A stretch of DNA of 42,454 nt from Cytophagaceae bacterium (GTDB taxonomy: Bacteria; Bacteroidota; Bacteroidia; Cytophagales; Spirosomataceae). The DNA is taken from contig JAIYBU010000217.1 in NCBI GenBank assembly GCA_027488335.1, positions 1-42,454 of the forward strand, written 5' to 3'. The notes beneath the pieces were generated by a model. The model searched no databases. It saw only the letters and a program-made list of their open reading frames with translations, and was not told where the DNA came from. How positions within the stretch are numbered: the first letter of the stretch is position 1; each line of letters opens with the position of its first letter. Shown piece after piece: positions 26,125 through 34,115 of this stretch. The position numbers were made by a program, and so were the translations under genes.

Positions 26125-27264
26125 ATGCTTCAAAGAGAAACTGAAATATCGGCTCATATTGTGGCTTTTAGTCGTTATTTGCGGGTGAAAGGCTTCATGG
26201 TTTCGCCCATGCGAGAAAGTGATGCACTTTTGGCACTGACACACATCGAACCTACTAAACAAAATTTCTACTTAGCTCTTCGCTGTATTTTTCCACAAAA
26301 CTTCAAGAATCTAAGAGATTTTGATGCCATTTTTGATAAATACTGGAAAGAAATCGAAAACGGTGTCGATGCGAAGATTGCGATGGCAGAAGAAGAATCG
26401 GCCAAGAAAAAGAAGAAACCCGTTGAAAAAAAACAATCTGCTCCTGCTTTTGAATCACTAAAAAACTGGCTTTACGGCAATAAAGATAAAGAAGAAGAAT
26501 TAGCCGCTTACAGCAATAACGTTTCGCTCGAAAAAAAGGATTTTTCTGCTTTTACAGACGATGATTTAGCCGAAGCCGAAAAATTAATCAAACTGATTGC
26601 CAGACGTTTAGCCCAAAAGCCAAGCCGAAGATTCGAGCCAACTCGCCGTGGCGGAGTTTTGGATTTACGCCGAACGCTTCAAAAAAACTTTCGAAATGGT
26701 GAAGAAATCCTTTTTCTGCACCATAAAAAAGCCAAACCTACTCGTGTAAAGTTATTTTTGATTTGCGATGTGAGTAAGTCAATGGAAATTTACAGCCGAT
26801 TTTTTGTGCAGTTTATGTATGCTTTCAAGAAAGTCTATCACCGCATCGAAACGTACGTTTTTAGCACTTCGCTACAACGAATTTCTGATGAGCTAAACGA
26901 ATCTGATTTCCGAACAGCTTTGCGTAAGGTTTCCAGCACTGTTCCGCATTGGGCCGGTGGCACCGATATTGGGCAAAGCCTACGGAGGTTCGCAGAAAAC
27001 GACTGCCAACAACTCGACAGTAAGAGTATCGTTCTGATAATCAGCGATGGCCTTGACATGGGCAAACCCGAAATTGTGGAAGAAAGCCTAAAAGCAATCA
27101 AGAAAAGAGTCAATAAAATCGTTTGGCTTAATCCTCTGGCTGGGCATACGGGCTACAAACCCGAAGCCCGCACGATGAAAGTCGCTCTACCTTTGCTTGA
27201 TGTATTTTCGTCGGGACATAATTTTGAGACGTTGAAAGAGGTCATTTTGAAACTGAAAGTTTAG
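26125..27264 (+). CDS. CoxE-type VWA-domain protein
   Basis: 379 residues. The C-terminal von Willebrand A domain has an intact metal site: D215-x-S217-x-S219 in CDVSKSME, a Thr in GGTDIGQSL and ISDGLDMGKPE. The N-terminal half (about 1-190) is helical and charged, with a lysine-rich linker (AKKKKKPVEKK near 92-102). The middle segment RRGGVLDLRRTLQKNFRNGEEI is characteristic of CoxE. With the MoxR ATPase it is expected to form a chaperone pair that matures the hydroxylase active site. Its stop overlaps that of the convergent SUMF-fusion gene. Confidence 0.92.
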   Translation: MLQRETEISAHIVAFSRYLRVKGFMVSPMRESDALLALTHIEPTKQNFYLALRCIFPQNFKNLRDFDAIFDKYWKEIENGVDAKIAMAEEESAKKKKKPVEKKQSAPAFESLKNWLYGNKDKEEELAAYSNNVSLEKKDFSAFTDDDLAEAEKLIKLIARRLAQKPSRRFEPTRRGGVLDLRRTLQKNFRNGEEILFLHHKKAKPTRVKLFLICDVSKSMEIYSRFFVQFMYAFKKVYHRIETYVFSTSLQRISDELNESDFRTALRKVSSTVPHWAGGTDIGQSLRRFAENDCQQLDSKSIVLIISDGLDMGKPEIVEESLKAIKKRVNKIVWLNPLAGHTGYKPEARTMKVALPLLDVFSSGHNFETLKEVILKLKV

Positions 27265-29993
27265 TCTGCCACACACCTAAAACCTACCGTTGCGTTTCGC
27301 TCAAAGCCTTCCGAGACTCGTAATAAATGCTGGCGATGCGTAAGTTTTTGCGGCCCACCTTGCACATACCACCAACTTGAAGTCGGTTTAAAGTACGAAC
27401 CGCCTTTCAGCATAAGGTATTTGTATGAGCCATTCTGATAAATATCATTGGTTAGTTGCCAAACACTACCTACCAAATCATTGATTTTCAAAGCGTTTGC
27501 ACCGCTGGGGTATTTCCCAACAACACTTATTTTTCCATCGCCAACAGTTGTTTTCGTCGAATCAAAATCCTTTCCCCACGGATACTCACGAGCATCTGGA
27601 TATTGAGCCGCATATTGCCATTCTTGTTCGGTCGGGAGTCGTTTCCCTTTCCACACACAGTAATTTTGAGCATCTTCGTAGCTGACGTACACCGCAGGAA
27701 AATTTGCCAATGTATCGGGCATTTTCTTGGTTTGCCAGTGTTTCAGAAAATTCTGGGAGTAGGTAGGTTTGTACTTTGATTGAGCTAAGAACGTCTGAAA
27801 CTCAACATTGGTCACCAAATTTTGGTCTATCCAAAAGCTTTTCATAGGTTTTTCGGTGCCATTTTGTCCATCTGGATAATACACAAAATCATCGCCACGA
27901 GTAAATGTAAACTTAAACTTTCCTGCTGGTACTTGTACCATATTCTTTGTACTTAAAACAGCCTTATTTCTAATTTTATGACTACTTACCAATCGAGGTG
28001 TACCCGCTTTTATCTCAAAAATTCGCTCATCAATAATTCTTTGACTATCAAATAATTGCACAACAAACTTGCCTTCGTATTGCTCAAAATAATCCATGAG
28101 TTTTATAGAAAAGCTTTGCTTATTTTTGAACAATTTATAGGTTTTTTCGTAACTCGGCGAACCCGCCCAAATTCTAATTTCAGTTCCTTGTTTGGTTTCT
28201 ACTGTTAATGAGTCTTCGTAAAGATTCAAGCTAATGTTGAGCAAATTCGGAAACTTTGCAATCGCATCAACCTCACCTTCATTGTTTGTACCAAGCCAAG
28301 ATTGATTAAAAGCATCCGTTTCGGCTTCGATATAAAACTTACCATCGTTTTGCTTGCTTGGCGTAAGCTCTTTATGATGCCAAAGGTCGATGTAGTGATA
28401 ATCTTTCGTAGAATCAACCGCAAACAATGCTCCTTTAAAGCCTTCGGGAATCAAGCTAAAGATTGTGTAAATCGCTTCTTTGCCGTTTTCGTGTTTCCAT
28501 TCATTGACATAGATTTTATCTTTTAGGGTAGAAATAAGTGGAATGTAGTTTTTGGAATGAAAAAATGCCGAGTTTTCTCGCAAAATCCTTGACGTTTTAC
28601 CTAAATATCGGTATTGTTCATCAATCCATTCAAGTGGTTTTCCGTTCCTGAAAATATTCAACTCTGTACCATAACCATTAAAAAATGCGGTAGCAAACTC
28701 TCTTTTGATGGGTTCGAGGTACAGCTCGGCTACTCGAAAAATAGTAAAATCTGGTCGAATAAATTTATTCAGATTCAACATAGGCGGGTAATACAAAGCG
28801 TTATGCACCCGTCCCGAGATTATTCCCGACATATTTTTCGGCACAGCCATTCCTTCCGAATACATAATCACGCCTTTTCGCACACCATCGGCCGCCGCTT
28901 GTAAATCTCTACTCGATTCGCCTTTCGTATCAAGCACGACACCATCAGCCGAAATTTCTTTTACCAACTCTGCCATGCCATCGAGATGCCCTTTTTCACC
29001 TTCTTTGGCCGAGGTTTTATAACTCGTACTTTCGTCCCACGGATTATAGCAAATAAAGAATTTCGTATCTTGTTTACGGGAATATTCGGCCAATTCTCGC
29101 AATTTTGATAATCCACCTGGTAAGTCCTTGAATAAATCCCATTGATTTCGTTGGTCGAGGCCGAGCGTTGGCCATGTAGGCCAAATTCCTACTACATCGT
29201 TCCCCCCGTAGAGTTTTTCGCCATTTTTCAAGAAATTCTTATAAGCATCATAACCCTCTTTGGGCGTGTAAAACCACTTATCCCACGCCATAATTAAGTG
29301 CATGACATACGTATCTTGAATCCATTTCAAATCTGCTCGTTGATAAAGCGATTCGTCGAATTTTTCTACATCATACAAGTAATTTTCTTGGAAAATCTTT
29401 CGCACACCCTCTTGCCAAGTTCCTTCGTAAAAATCGGCATAGAGTTCATAAATAACTGTTCCTTGCGGTGCCACGATTGTCTCAAAACGCTTACGAGTGG
29501 ATTTCTCCCAGCTTTTTCGACGAGTAACAGCACAAACTTTCTGTCCGTTTGCGAGTTCGATTCCTGCATAGCCCAATTCCCAAGCGTTGTCAGGCACAAT
29601 GACGTTTACAGGAGCTTTATTCGGCTGAAAAATATGCGTGCGAGAAAGCCAATGGTCGCCCAAACCTGTCATATAAACGTGCTTTTCGGAAGCACCAAAC
29701 GGTACTATATTTCGGAGGTTGAGCGTATCTTTTGAGATATTTTTGAAAACAATTTTAGCCTTTAACGCATTTCTAAAGTAGCCTTCTTCGGTGTAAGTAA
29801 TCTCAAATTTGGATGTCCAATCTTTGTTTAGCGAAGACATTGCTTGCTTATTGATTTCAAACGAAATCAAGGGTAAAGCCTCAACGGTTTTGGTATTTGA
29901 AATGCTTTTGATGGCAAATTCATCAAGCTGTATTTTGAGCTGCTGAGCCTGCAACGTCAACGAGAAAAGGAGGAGAAGTACAGTTTTTTTCAT
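27261..29993 (-). CDS. Secreted TIM-barrel glycosidase-like protein fused to a SUMF1/formylglycine-enzyme-like domain
   Basis: 910 residues: signal peptide (1-16), a beta-sandwich-like N-terminal domain (about 20-185), a barrel-like region (about 210-560) with GGNDVVGIWPTWPTLGLD, FFICYNPWDES, GVVLDTKGESSRD and GVIMYSEGMAVP, resembling alpha-galactosidase-type glycoside hydrolases, a beta domain, and a C-terminal SUMF domain (about 690-910: WIDQNLVTNVEFQTFL, LPTEQEWQYAAQ, LVGSVWQLTNDIY, GGSYFKP, VGFRCVAD). The paired cysteines of the FGE active site are absent (F and W in their places), so this domain probably binds ligand or protein instead of making formylglycine. Substrate not identifiable. 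Confidence 0.75.
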   Translation of the reverse strand: MKKTVLLLLFSLTLQAQQLKIQLDEFAIKSISNTKTVEALPLISFEINKQAMSSLNKDWTSKFEITYTEEGYFRNALKAKIVFKNISKDTLNLRNIVPFGASEKHVYMTGLGDHWLSRTHIFQPNKAPVNVIVPDNAWELGYAGIELANGQKVCAVTRRKSWEKSTRKRFETIVAPQGTVIYELYADFYEGTWQEGVRKIFQENYLYDVEKFDESLYQRADLKWIQDTYVMHLIMAWDKWFYTPKEGYDAYKNFLKNGEKLYGGNDVVGIWPTWPTLGLDQRNQWDLFKDLPGGLSKLRELAEYSRKQDTKFFICYNPWDESTSYKTSAKEGEKGHLDGMAELVKEISADGVVLDTKGESSRDLQAAADGVRKGVIMYSEGMAVPKNMSGIISGRVHNALYYPPMLNLNKFIRPDFTIFRVAELYLEPIKREFATAFFNGYGTELNIFRNGKPLEWIDEQYRYLGKTSRILRENSAFFHSKNYIPLISTLKDKIYVNEWKHENGKEAIYTIFSLIPEGFKGALFAVDSTKDYHYIDLWHHKELTPSKQNDGKFYIEAETDAFNQSWLGTNNEGEVDAIAKFPNLLNISLNLYEDSLTVETKQGTEIRIWAGSPSYEKTYKLFKNKQSFSIKLMDYFEQYEGKFVVQLFDSQRIIDERIFEIKAGTPRLVSSHKIRNKAVLSTKNMVQVPAGKFKFTFTRGDDFVYYPDGQNGTEKPMKSFWIDQNLVTNVEFQTFLAQSKYKPTYSQNFLKHWQTKKMPDTLANFPAVYVSYEDAQNYCVWKGKRLPTEQEWQYAAQYPDAREYPWGKDFDSTKTTVGDGKISVVGKYPSGANALKINDLVGSVWQLTNDIYQNGSYKYLMLKGGSYFKPTSSWWYVQGGPQKLTHRQHLLRVSEGFERNATVGFRCVAD

Positions 29994-30091
29994 AGTTTGA
30001 AAATTCGTACACGAATGAAGCGAAAATTGTGGTTCTTTGCCAAATAATTCACAATAAATCTGGTAATTTGTCTTTCTGAATAAACTATTTT

Positions 30092-31291
30092 ATGATAACA
30101 GTCGAACAAGCCGAACAACTCATTTTAGAGAATACCATTAAAACTCCTGTCGAAAAAGTATCCATTAATGATGCTTTAGGCCGAGTCTTAGCCGAAGATT
30201 TATGTGCCGACCGTGATTTTCCACCCTTCAATAGAGTCACGATGGACGGCATAGCCATTCGACATGAACAACTTTCAAAAGGGCAAACCAGTTTTTTGAT
30301 TGAAGCAACGGCAGCGGCAGGAAGCCCCGAAAAAACCTTACAAAATTCTGAAAATTGTATAGAGGTAATGACTGGGACAATGATTCCGCTCGGAACTGAT
30401 GCCGTCATTCGATACGAAGATATTGAAATAAAAGATAAAACTGCCCGAATTACGATTGATACAAACGAAATCAAAGCAGGGCAAAACATTCATCCACAAG
30501 GTTCTGACCGTAAAACGGGTGATGTAATTGTACCAAAAGGGCGAAAACTTTCTCCTGCTGAAATCGGTGTGGCGGCCACGATTGGGAAACATGAAATTTT
30601 GGTACAACGAAAACTACGTGCAGTAGTTATTTCAACGGGAGAAGAAATCGTTCCGATTACCGAAACACCACATCCACATCAAATACGCACCTCCAATGGA
30701 TTTGCCTTACAGGCTTCGCTCAAAAACTGGGGACTTGAAACCGAAAATGTGTTATTGCCAGACGACCAAGCTATCATCGAAGCAAAGATTGCGGAGTTTA
30801 TGGAAACATTCGATGTATTGATTTTGAGCGGAGGTGTTTCGGCTGGGAAATTTGATTTTGTGCCGAAAGCCCTTGAAAATCAAGGTGTGAAAAAGCTTTT
30901 TCATAAAGTTTCTCAACGCCCAGGGAAACCTTTTTGGTTTGGAAAATCGGCTAACGGAACGGTAGTTTTTGCCTTGCCAGGCAATCCAGTTTCTACATTT
31001 ATGTGCCTTAATCGCTATTTCAAAAAGTGGCTCGATGCTTCACAAGGTCTTGAAAATCAGCAATTAACGGCCGAATTGACGGAAGATTTTATATTCAAAC
31101 CCGAACTAACGTTTTTCTTGCAAGTAAAATTTTCTTATACATTAACTGGCCAAATTTTGGCAACGCCAGTTGAAGGCCACGGCTCGGGCGATTTAGCGAA
31201 TTTAGTAGAAGCTGATGCTTTTCTCGAATTGCCGCTTGAACGTAGTTTATTTAAGAAAGGAGAGGTTTTTAAGGTGTTTGTTTACAGATAA
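30092..31291 (+). CDS. moeA: Molybdopterin molybdenumtransferase
   Basis: 399 residues. It inserts molybdate into adenylylated molybdopterin to give active cofactor. Signatures are PPFNRVTMDGIAIR (consensus PxFxxSxMDGYA, here Thr-Met-Asp-Gly-Ile-Ala), TGTMIPLGTDAVIRYED, STGEEIVP, LILSGGVSAGKFDFV and VFALPGNPVSTFMCL. Domain order and length match MoeA. It lies downstream of the hydroxylase locus behind the opposite-strand SUMF gene, so it probably has its own promoter. No other cofactor-synthesis gene (moaA-E, mog) is in the window. Confidence 0.95.
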   Translation: MITVEQAEQLILENTIKTPVEKVSINDALGRVLAEDLCADRDFPPFNRVTMDGIAIRHEQLSKGQTSFLIEATAAAGSPEKTLQNSENCIEVMTGTMIPLGTDAVIRYEDIEIKDKTARITIDTNEIKAGQNIHPQGSDRKTGDVIVPKGRKLSPAEIGVAATIGKHEILVQRKLRAVVISTGEEIVPITETPHPHQIRTSNGFALQASLKNWGLETENVLLPDDQAIIEAKIAEFMETFDVLILSGGVSAGKFDFVPKALENQGVKKLFHKVSQRPGKPFWFGKSANGTVVFALPGNPVSTFMCLNRYFKKWLDASQGLENQQLTAELTEDFIFKPELTFFLQVKFSYTLTGQILATPVEGHGSGDLANLVEADAFLELPLERSLFKKGEVFKVFVYR

Positions 31292-31331
31292 AATGTTTGT
31301 GGCACACCTTCAAGGTGTGCCACAAACATTT
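31291..31331. terminator. 41-bp near-perfect palindrome between moeA and the NamZ-like gene
   Basis: Two perfectly complementary 20-nt arms (31291-31310 and 31312-31331, left arm AAATGTTTGTGGCACACCTT) flank one base; the A and T ends allow termination in both directions. It overlaps the last base of the moeA stop codon. The outer TTTGTGGCACA matches TTTGTAGCACA of the repeat at 3235 in ten of eleven bases. Confidence 0.85.
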
Positions 31332-31337
31332 TTAAGC

Positions 31338-32573
31338 CTACGGATAAATCAAATACTTCTTTCTCAAAACCTTAAAATCACTCAAACCAGGCTCCCAACT
31401 TTTGCGGATTTCGGATTCCGAAACGCCGTCAATGATTTGTTGTTTGAATTTTTCTGTTCCAGCCAGTTTATTTATATCACCCATTTGTTTGCTTTGGGTT
31501 CTGTCAAAGAATTTATCTTTCATCGGATACGCCTTGTAAAGTTCCATCATCCACGAAAGGTTGATTTGTCGGCTTTTTCTGAGAATACTTGTGTCGTATT
31601 TTCTTAAATCAAGTCCAAAGCATTCTTCATTTTGGTGAAGTGGGGTTTCGCTCATGCCTTGTATGCTTACTGGCTTAAAGATAAAATCATATTTGCCTTT
31701 TAGGGCTGGAGCTCCCAAAACCGTAAACGGAATGTAAGTGCCACGACCTTGACTCAAAATCGTGCCTTCAAATAAACAAGTGCTTGGGTAAAGCAAAATC
31801 GACTGCTGAGAATTAAGATTCGGCGACGGGAAAACAGGCAATTCATAAGCCATATCGTGATTATAATTAGCAATTTTAATCACACGAATCTTACATTGCA
31901 GATTATTCGGAAGCCAGCCTTCTCCATTAATCATTTGGGCAAACTCGCCCATTGTAAGACCATGAGCAATCGGAATCGGAAACATGCCAATGCCCGAATA
32001 AAGACTTTTCTCTAAAATTGGACCATCGACCAAATAGCCATTTGGGTTTGGTCGGTCGAGAATAATTAATTCTTTACCATTTTCGGCACAAGATTCCATT
32101 ACATGCGAAAGAGTATTGATGTAGGTGTAGAATCTCGCTCCAACATCTTGAATATCAAAAATCATTACATCAACATCGGCCAAATGCTCTTTGGTTGGAC
32201 GTTTGATTTTTCCGTAAAGCGAAATTATCGGAATACCTGTTTTCTGGTCAACTTCGTTGTTTACTTTTGCTCCCGCACTCGCATTTCCACGAAAACCGTG
32301 TTCTGGGCCAAAGACTTTCACAATGTTTACGCCTAAACTCAATAGACTATCAACACTGGCTTTTTTGCCGATGATTGAAGTTTGATTAACCAACATCGCT
32401 ACCCTTTTGCCTTTCAATAATGGCAAATATTCCGAAATTTGGTCAGCTCCAGTTATGATTTGTGTTTTCTGATTTGCAGAAATGGTATATTTATTGGCTA
32501 CTTGTTTTTTTGTACAGGCAAATAATACCAAAATTCCGAGGGCAATAAAAAGATTAAAAAGAGGGTTTTTCAT
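31338..32573 (-). CDS. NamZ-like exo-beta-N-acetylmuramidase lipoprotein (DUF1343, GH171 type)
   Basis: 411 residues with a lipoprotein signal and cysteine at about residue 20 (VLFAC). The DUF1343 core is clear: RVAMLVNQTSIIG, VFGPEHGFRGNASAGAKV, PIISLYGKIKRPTKEHLADVDVMIFDIQDVGARFYTY, ILDRPNPNGYLVDGPIL, PIPIAHGLTMGEFAQMING and YPSTCLFEGTILSQGRGT. The Bacillus NamZ enzyme removes terminal MurNAc from peptidoglycan fragments. The product pathway would meet AnmK or MurNAc kinases (link is inference). It is convergent with moeA. Confidence 0.88.
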   Translation of the reverse strand: MKNPLFNLFIALGILVLFACTKKQVANKYTISANQKTQIITGADQISEYLPLLKGKRVAMLVNQTSIIGKKASVDSLLSLGVNIVKVFGPEHGFRGNASAGAKVNNEVDQKTGIPIISLYGKIKRPTKEHLADVDVMIFDIQDVGARFYTYINTLSHVMESCAENGKELIILDRPNPNGYLVDGPILEKSLYSGIGMFPIPIAHGLTMGEFAQMINGEGWLPNNLQCKIRVIKIANYNHDMAYELPVFPSPNLNSQQSILLYPSTCLFEGTILSQGRGTYIPFTVLGAPALKGKYDFIFKPVSIQGMSETPLHQNEECFGLDLRKYDTSILRKSRQINLSWMMELYKAYPMKDKFFDRTQSKQMGDINKLAGTEKFKQQIIDGVSESEIRKSWEPGLSDFKVLRKKYLIYP

Positions 32574-32677
32574 AAAGCTTATAGATTGTTGAAATATATT
32601 AAGTATGTATTATTAAAAATGGATTAAATGGTTGATTATCAAGCTAATAACCAGTAATAAATTAGTTAGTAATCCAC

Positions 32678-33481
32678 TTAGATTGCATGAATTTGTTTCA
32701 AAATCGTTTTGGTGATTGTTTTTCGGCATTGTCCAAAGTTTGGATTCGATTCTGAACGCTTTTTTGCTATTCGAGTGGCAAAGAAATATGTATTTTCTCG
32801 ACTTTCCACATATCCAACCCACCAACCCGAATCAATGCCACCGTCACGAGTCCAACCAGTTTTCGCTCTGATTGTGTAATCGTTAGTTTTCTCTACAACC
32901 ATTACACGTTTCAAAATATCATAATTTCGCTTAGAAAAAGGCAGTTTTTCTTCATAAACAGCCCTCATGAACGAAACTTGGTTTTGCGGAGAAATTCCAA
33001 AACGCCCAAAGTTCCAAAAATCAGCACCTTTTTCTGATAAATCTACATTGCCATAACGGCAGGCTTTCAAATACTTTGTATAATTTTTTCGACCTATTTT
33101 CTTGGCCAATTCGATAAAGACCCAGCCAGCCGATACTTCAAATGCTTCTCGCACGGTCATGTCTTTGTAAATCTCTGGTCGGTACCCATAAAGCGTCGTA
33201 TCGGTCTTTCCTACCCACTTTACCACCTCATTTTCGTCTTTGATTACATTAGTTTCTAAAGCAATTAGTAAATTGATAATCTTAAAAGTCGAAGCAGGTA
33301 AACTTAGCTTTTGAGCATCGAGTGAGTTTGAATAAATCCACTTCTGATTTTTATAATCATAGATTGTGGTGCTGCCTTTGAGTCCACATTCTCGAAAAGC
33401 TCGCTGTAAATCAGTTTGCCCCGAAACACTGAACGAAACGCTGAAAAAAACAATCAATAAGACCAAGTAGCAGAATTTCAT
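32678..33481 (-). CDS. Class D (OXA-type) beta-lactamase-like protein
   Basis: 267 residues with a signal peptide ending near SVSG-Q22. It shows the class D layout: S64-T-F-K67 (acylating serine and lysine), Y143-G-N145, W156 and K207-T-G209. The second motif, usually S-x-V, is S117-A-G119 here, with W-V-F following. It would hydrolyse beta-lactams in the periplasm by acyl-enzyme formation; activity is not certain given the changed motif. The frame extends to 33544, but the signal peptide sets the start at 33481 and the extension runs through a palindrome. Confidence 0.82.
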   Translation of the reverse strand: MKFCYLVLLIVFFSVSFSVSGQTDLQRAFRECGLKGSTTIYDYKNQKWIYSNSLDAQKLSLPASTFKIINLLIALETNVIKDENEVVKWVGKTDTTLYGYRPEIYKDMTVREAFEVSAGWVFIELAKKIGRKNYTKYLKACRYGNVDLSEKGADFWNFGRFGISPQNQVSFMRAVYEEKLPFSKRNYDILKRVMVVEKTNDYTIRAKTGWTRDGGIDSGWWVGYVESRENTYFFATRIAKKRSESNPNFGQCRKTITKTILKQIHAI

Positions 33482-33517
33482 TTTAAATAATTGTTCTTCA
33501 TAATTCAATTTTAATGG

Positions 33518-33525
33518 CAAAATTC
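33518..33525 (-). promoter_or_regulatory. Possible -7 element for the beta-lactamase-like gene
   Basis: On the minus strand GAATTTTG matches TAnnTTTG except for the first base, 37 bases before the ATG. No clear TTTG lies at -33 spacing, since that position falls within the palindrome at 33530-33560. Confidence 0.3.
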
Positions 33526-33529
33526 TACT

Positions 33530-33560
33530 CGTCTGAACGTCCAATTTGGACGTTCAGACG
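33530..33560. repeat. 31-bp palindrome in the divergent promoter region
   Basis: Perfect 15-nt arms (CGTCTGAACGTCCAA, 33530-33544, and its complement 33546-33560) around one base. It is upstream of both flanking genes, not at a gene end, and overlaps the expected -33 zone of the beta-lactamase-like gene, so it may be an operator or a mobile palindrome. Confidence 0.85.
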
Positions 33561-33675
33561 AACACCACAATACAAATCTCAACCAAAACTAACACTTTAT
33601 CAGTAAATACGATTGCTTTTACTGGCATAAAGTCATAAATCAATGTTTGGCTTTTCTTTTTTGGGCATTTTTCAA

Positions 33676-33683
33676 TACTTTTG
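33676..33683 (+). promoter_or_regulatory. -7 element of the GGGP synthase operon
   Basis: TACTTTTG is a perfect TAnnTTTG; the nearest clean upstream TTTG (33646-33649) is 26 nt away, longer than the usual spacing. Because it overlaps a possible TTG start at 33681, translation of the first gene more likely begins at the GTG at 33702. Confidence 0.5.
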
Positions 33684-33701
33684 AACAAAAATCAGCTTAA
33701 A

Positions 33702-34115
33702 GTGAAAAAATCGAACGAAAGCATCATTAATGTTCCTGTGGTTCCGCCCAAGGGAGTTAGCCGTGAGGAGCGTAAAGAATTTTTGCAGGAGTCGGCCAAT
33801 AAATATCTGGAGGCCATCGAAACGCAAATCGGAGATTTGAAGAAAGTGGGCAAAAATGCTTTGGTTATCGGAGGAGTAGTTTTAACGGCCTACGCTCTGA
33901 CAGAATTACTTTTGCCTTCGGCTAAACAAAAAATTTCGCTTGACCCTAAGCCAATCGTACAAGAAGAAGACGACAACGACGAAGATTCTTTCGTTTGGGC
34001 TGCTCTGAAAGGTGTTGCAACGTCGGTACTACTGACTATTGCAAAAAATAAACTTTTGGGAATTATAGATAATCTTACCACCGACGCCACCGAAAATGTC
34101 GAGACAAATTCTTGA
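33702..34115 (+). CDS. Small membrane-associated protein of unknown function
   Basis: About 137 residues that I cannot assign to a family. It has a charged N-terminal half with a coiled-coil-like stretch (REERKEFLQESANKYLEAIETQIGDL), one hydrophobic helix (ALVIGGVVLTAYALTELLLP), an acidic linker (EEDDNDEDS) and a second weaker hydrophobic segment (AALKGVATSVLLTIA). The frame can start at a TTG at 33681, but the promoter overlaps it, so the GTG is preferred. Its end overlaps the GGGP synthase start by 20 bases, so the two are probably co-translated and functionally linked. Confidence 0.65.
   Translation: MKKSNESIINVPVVPPKGVSREERKEFLQESANKYLEAIETQIGDLKKVGKNALVIGGVVLTAYALTELLLPSAKQKISLDPKPIVQEEDDNDEDSFVWAALKGVATSVLLTIAKNKLLGIIDNLTTDATENVETNS

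Noticed and set aside
33482..33544. Longer N terminus of the class D beta-lactamase-like protein
   Set aside because: The extension precedes the signal peptide and runs into the palindrome and candidate -7; the signal peptide at 33481 is decisive.
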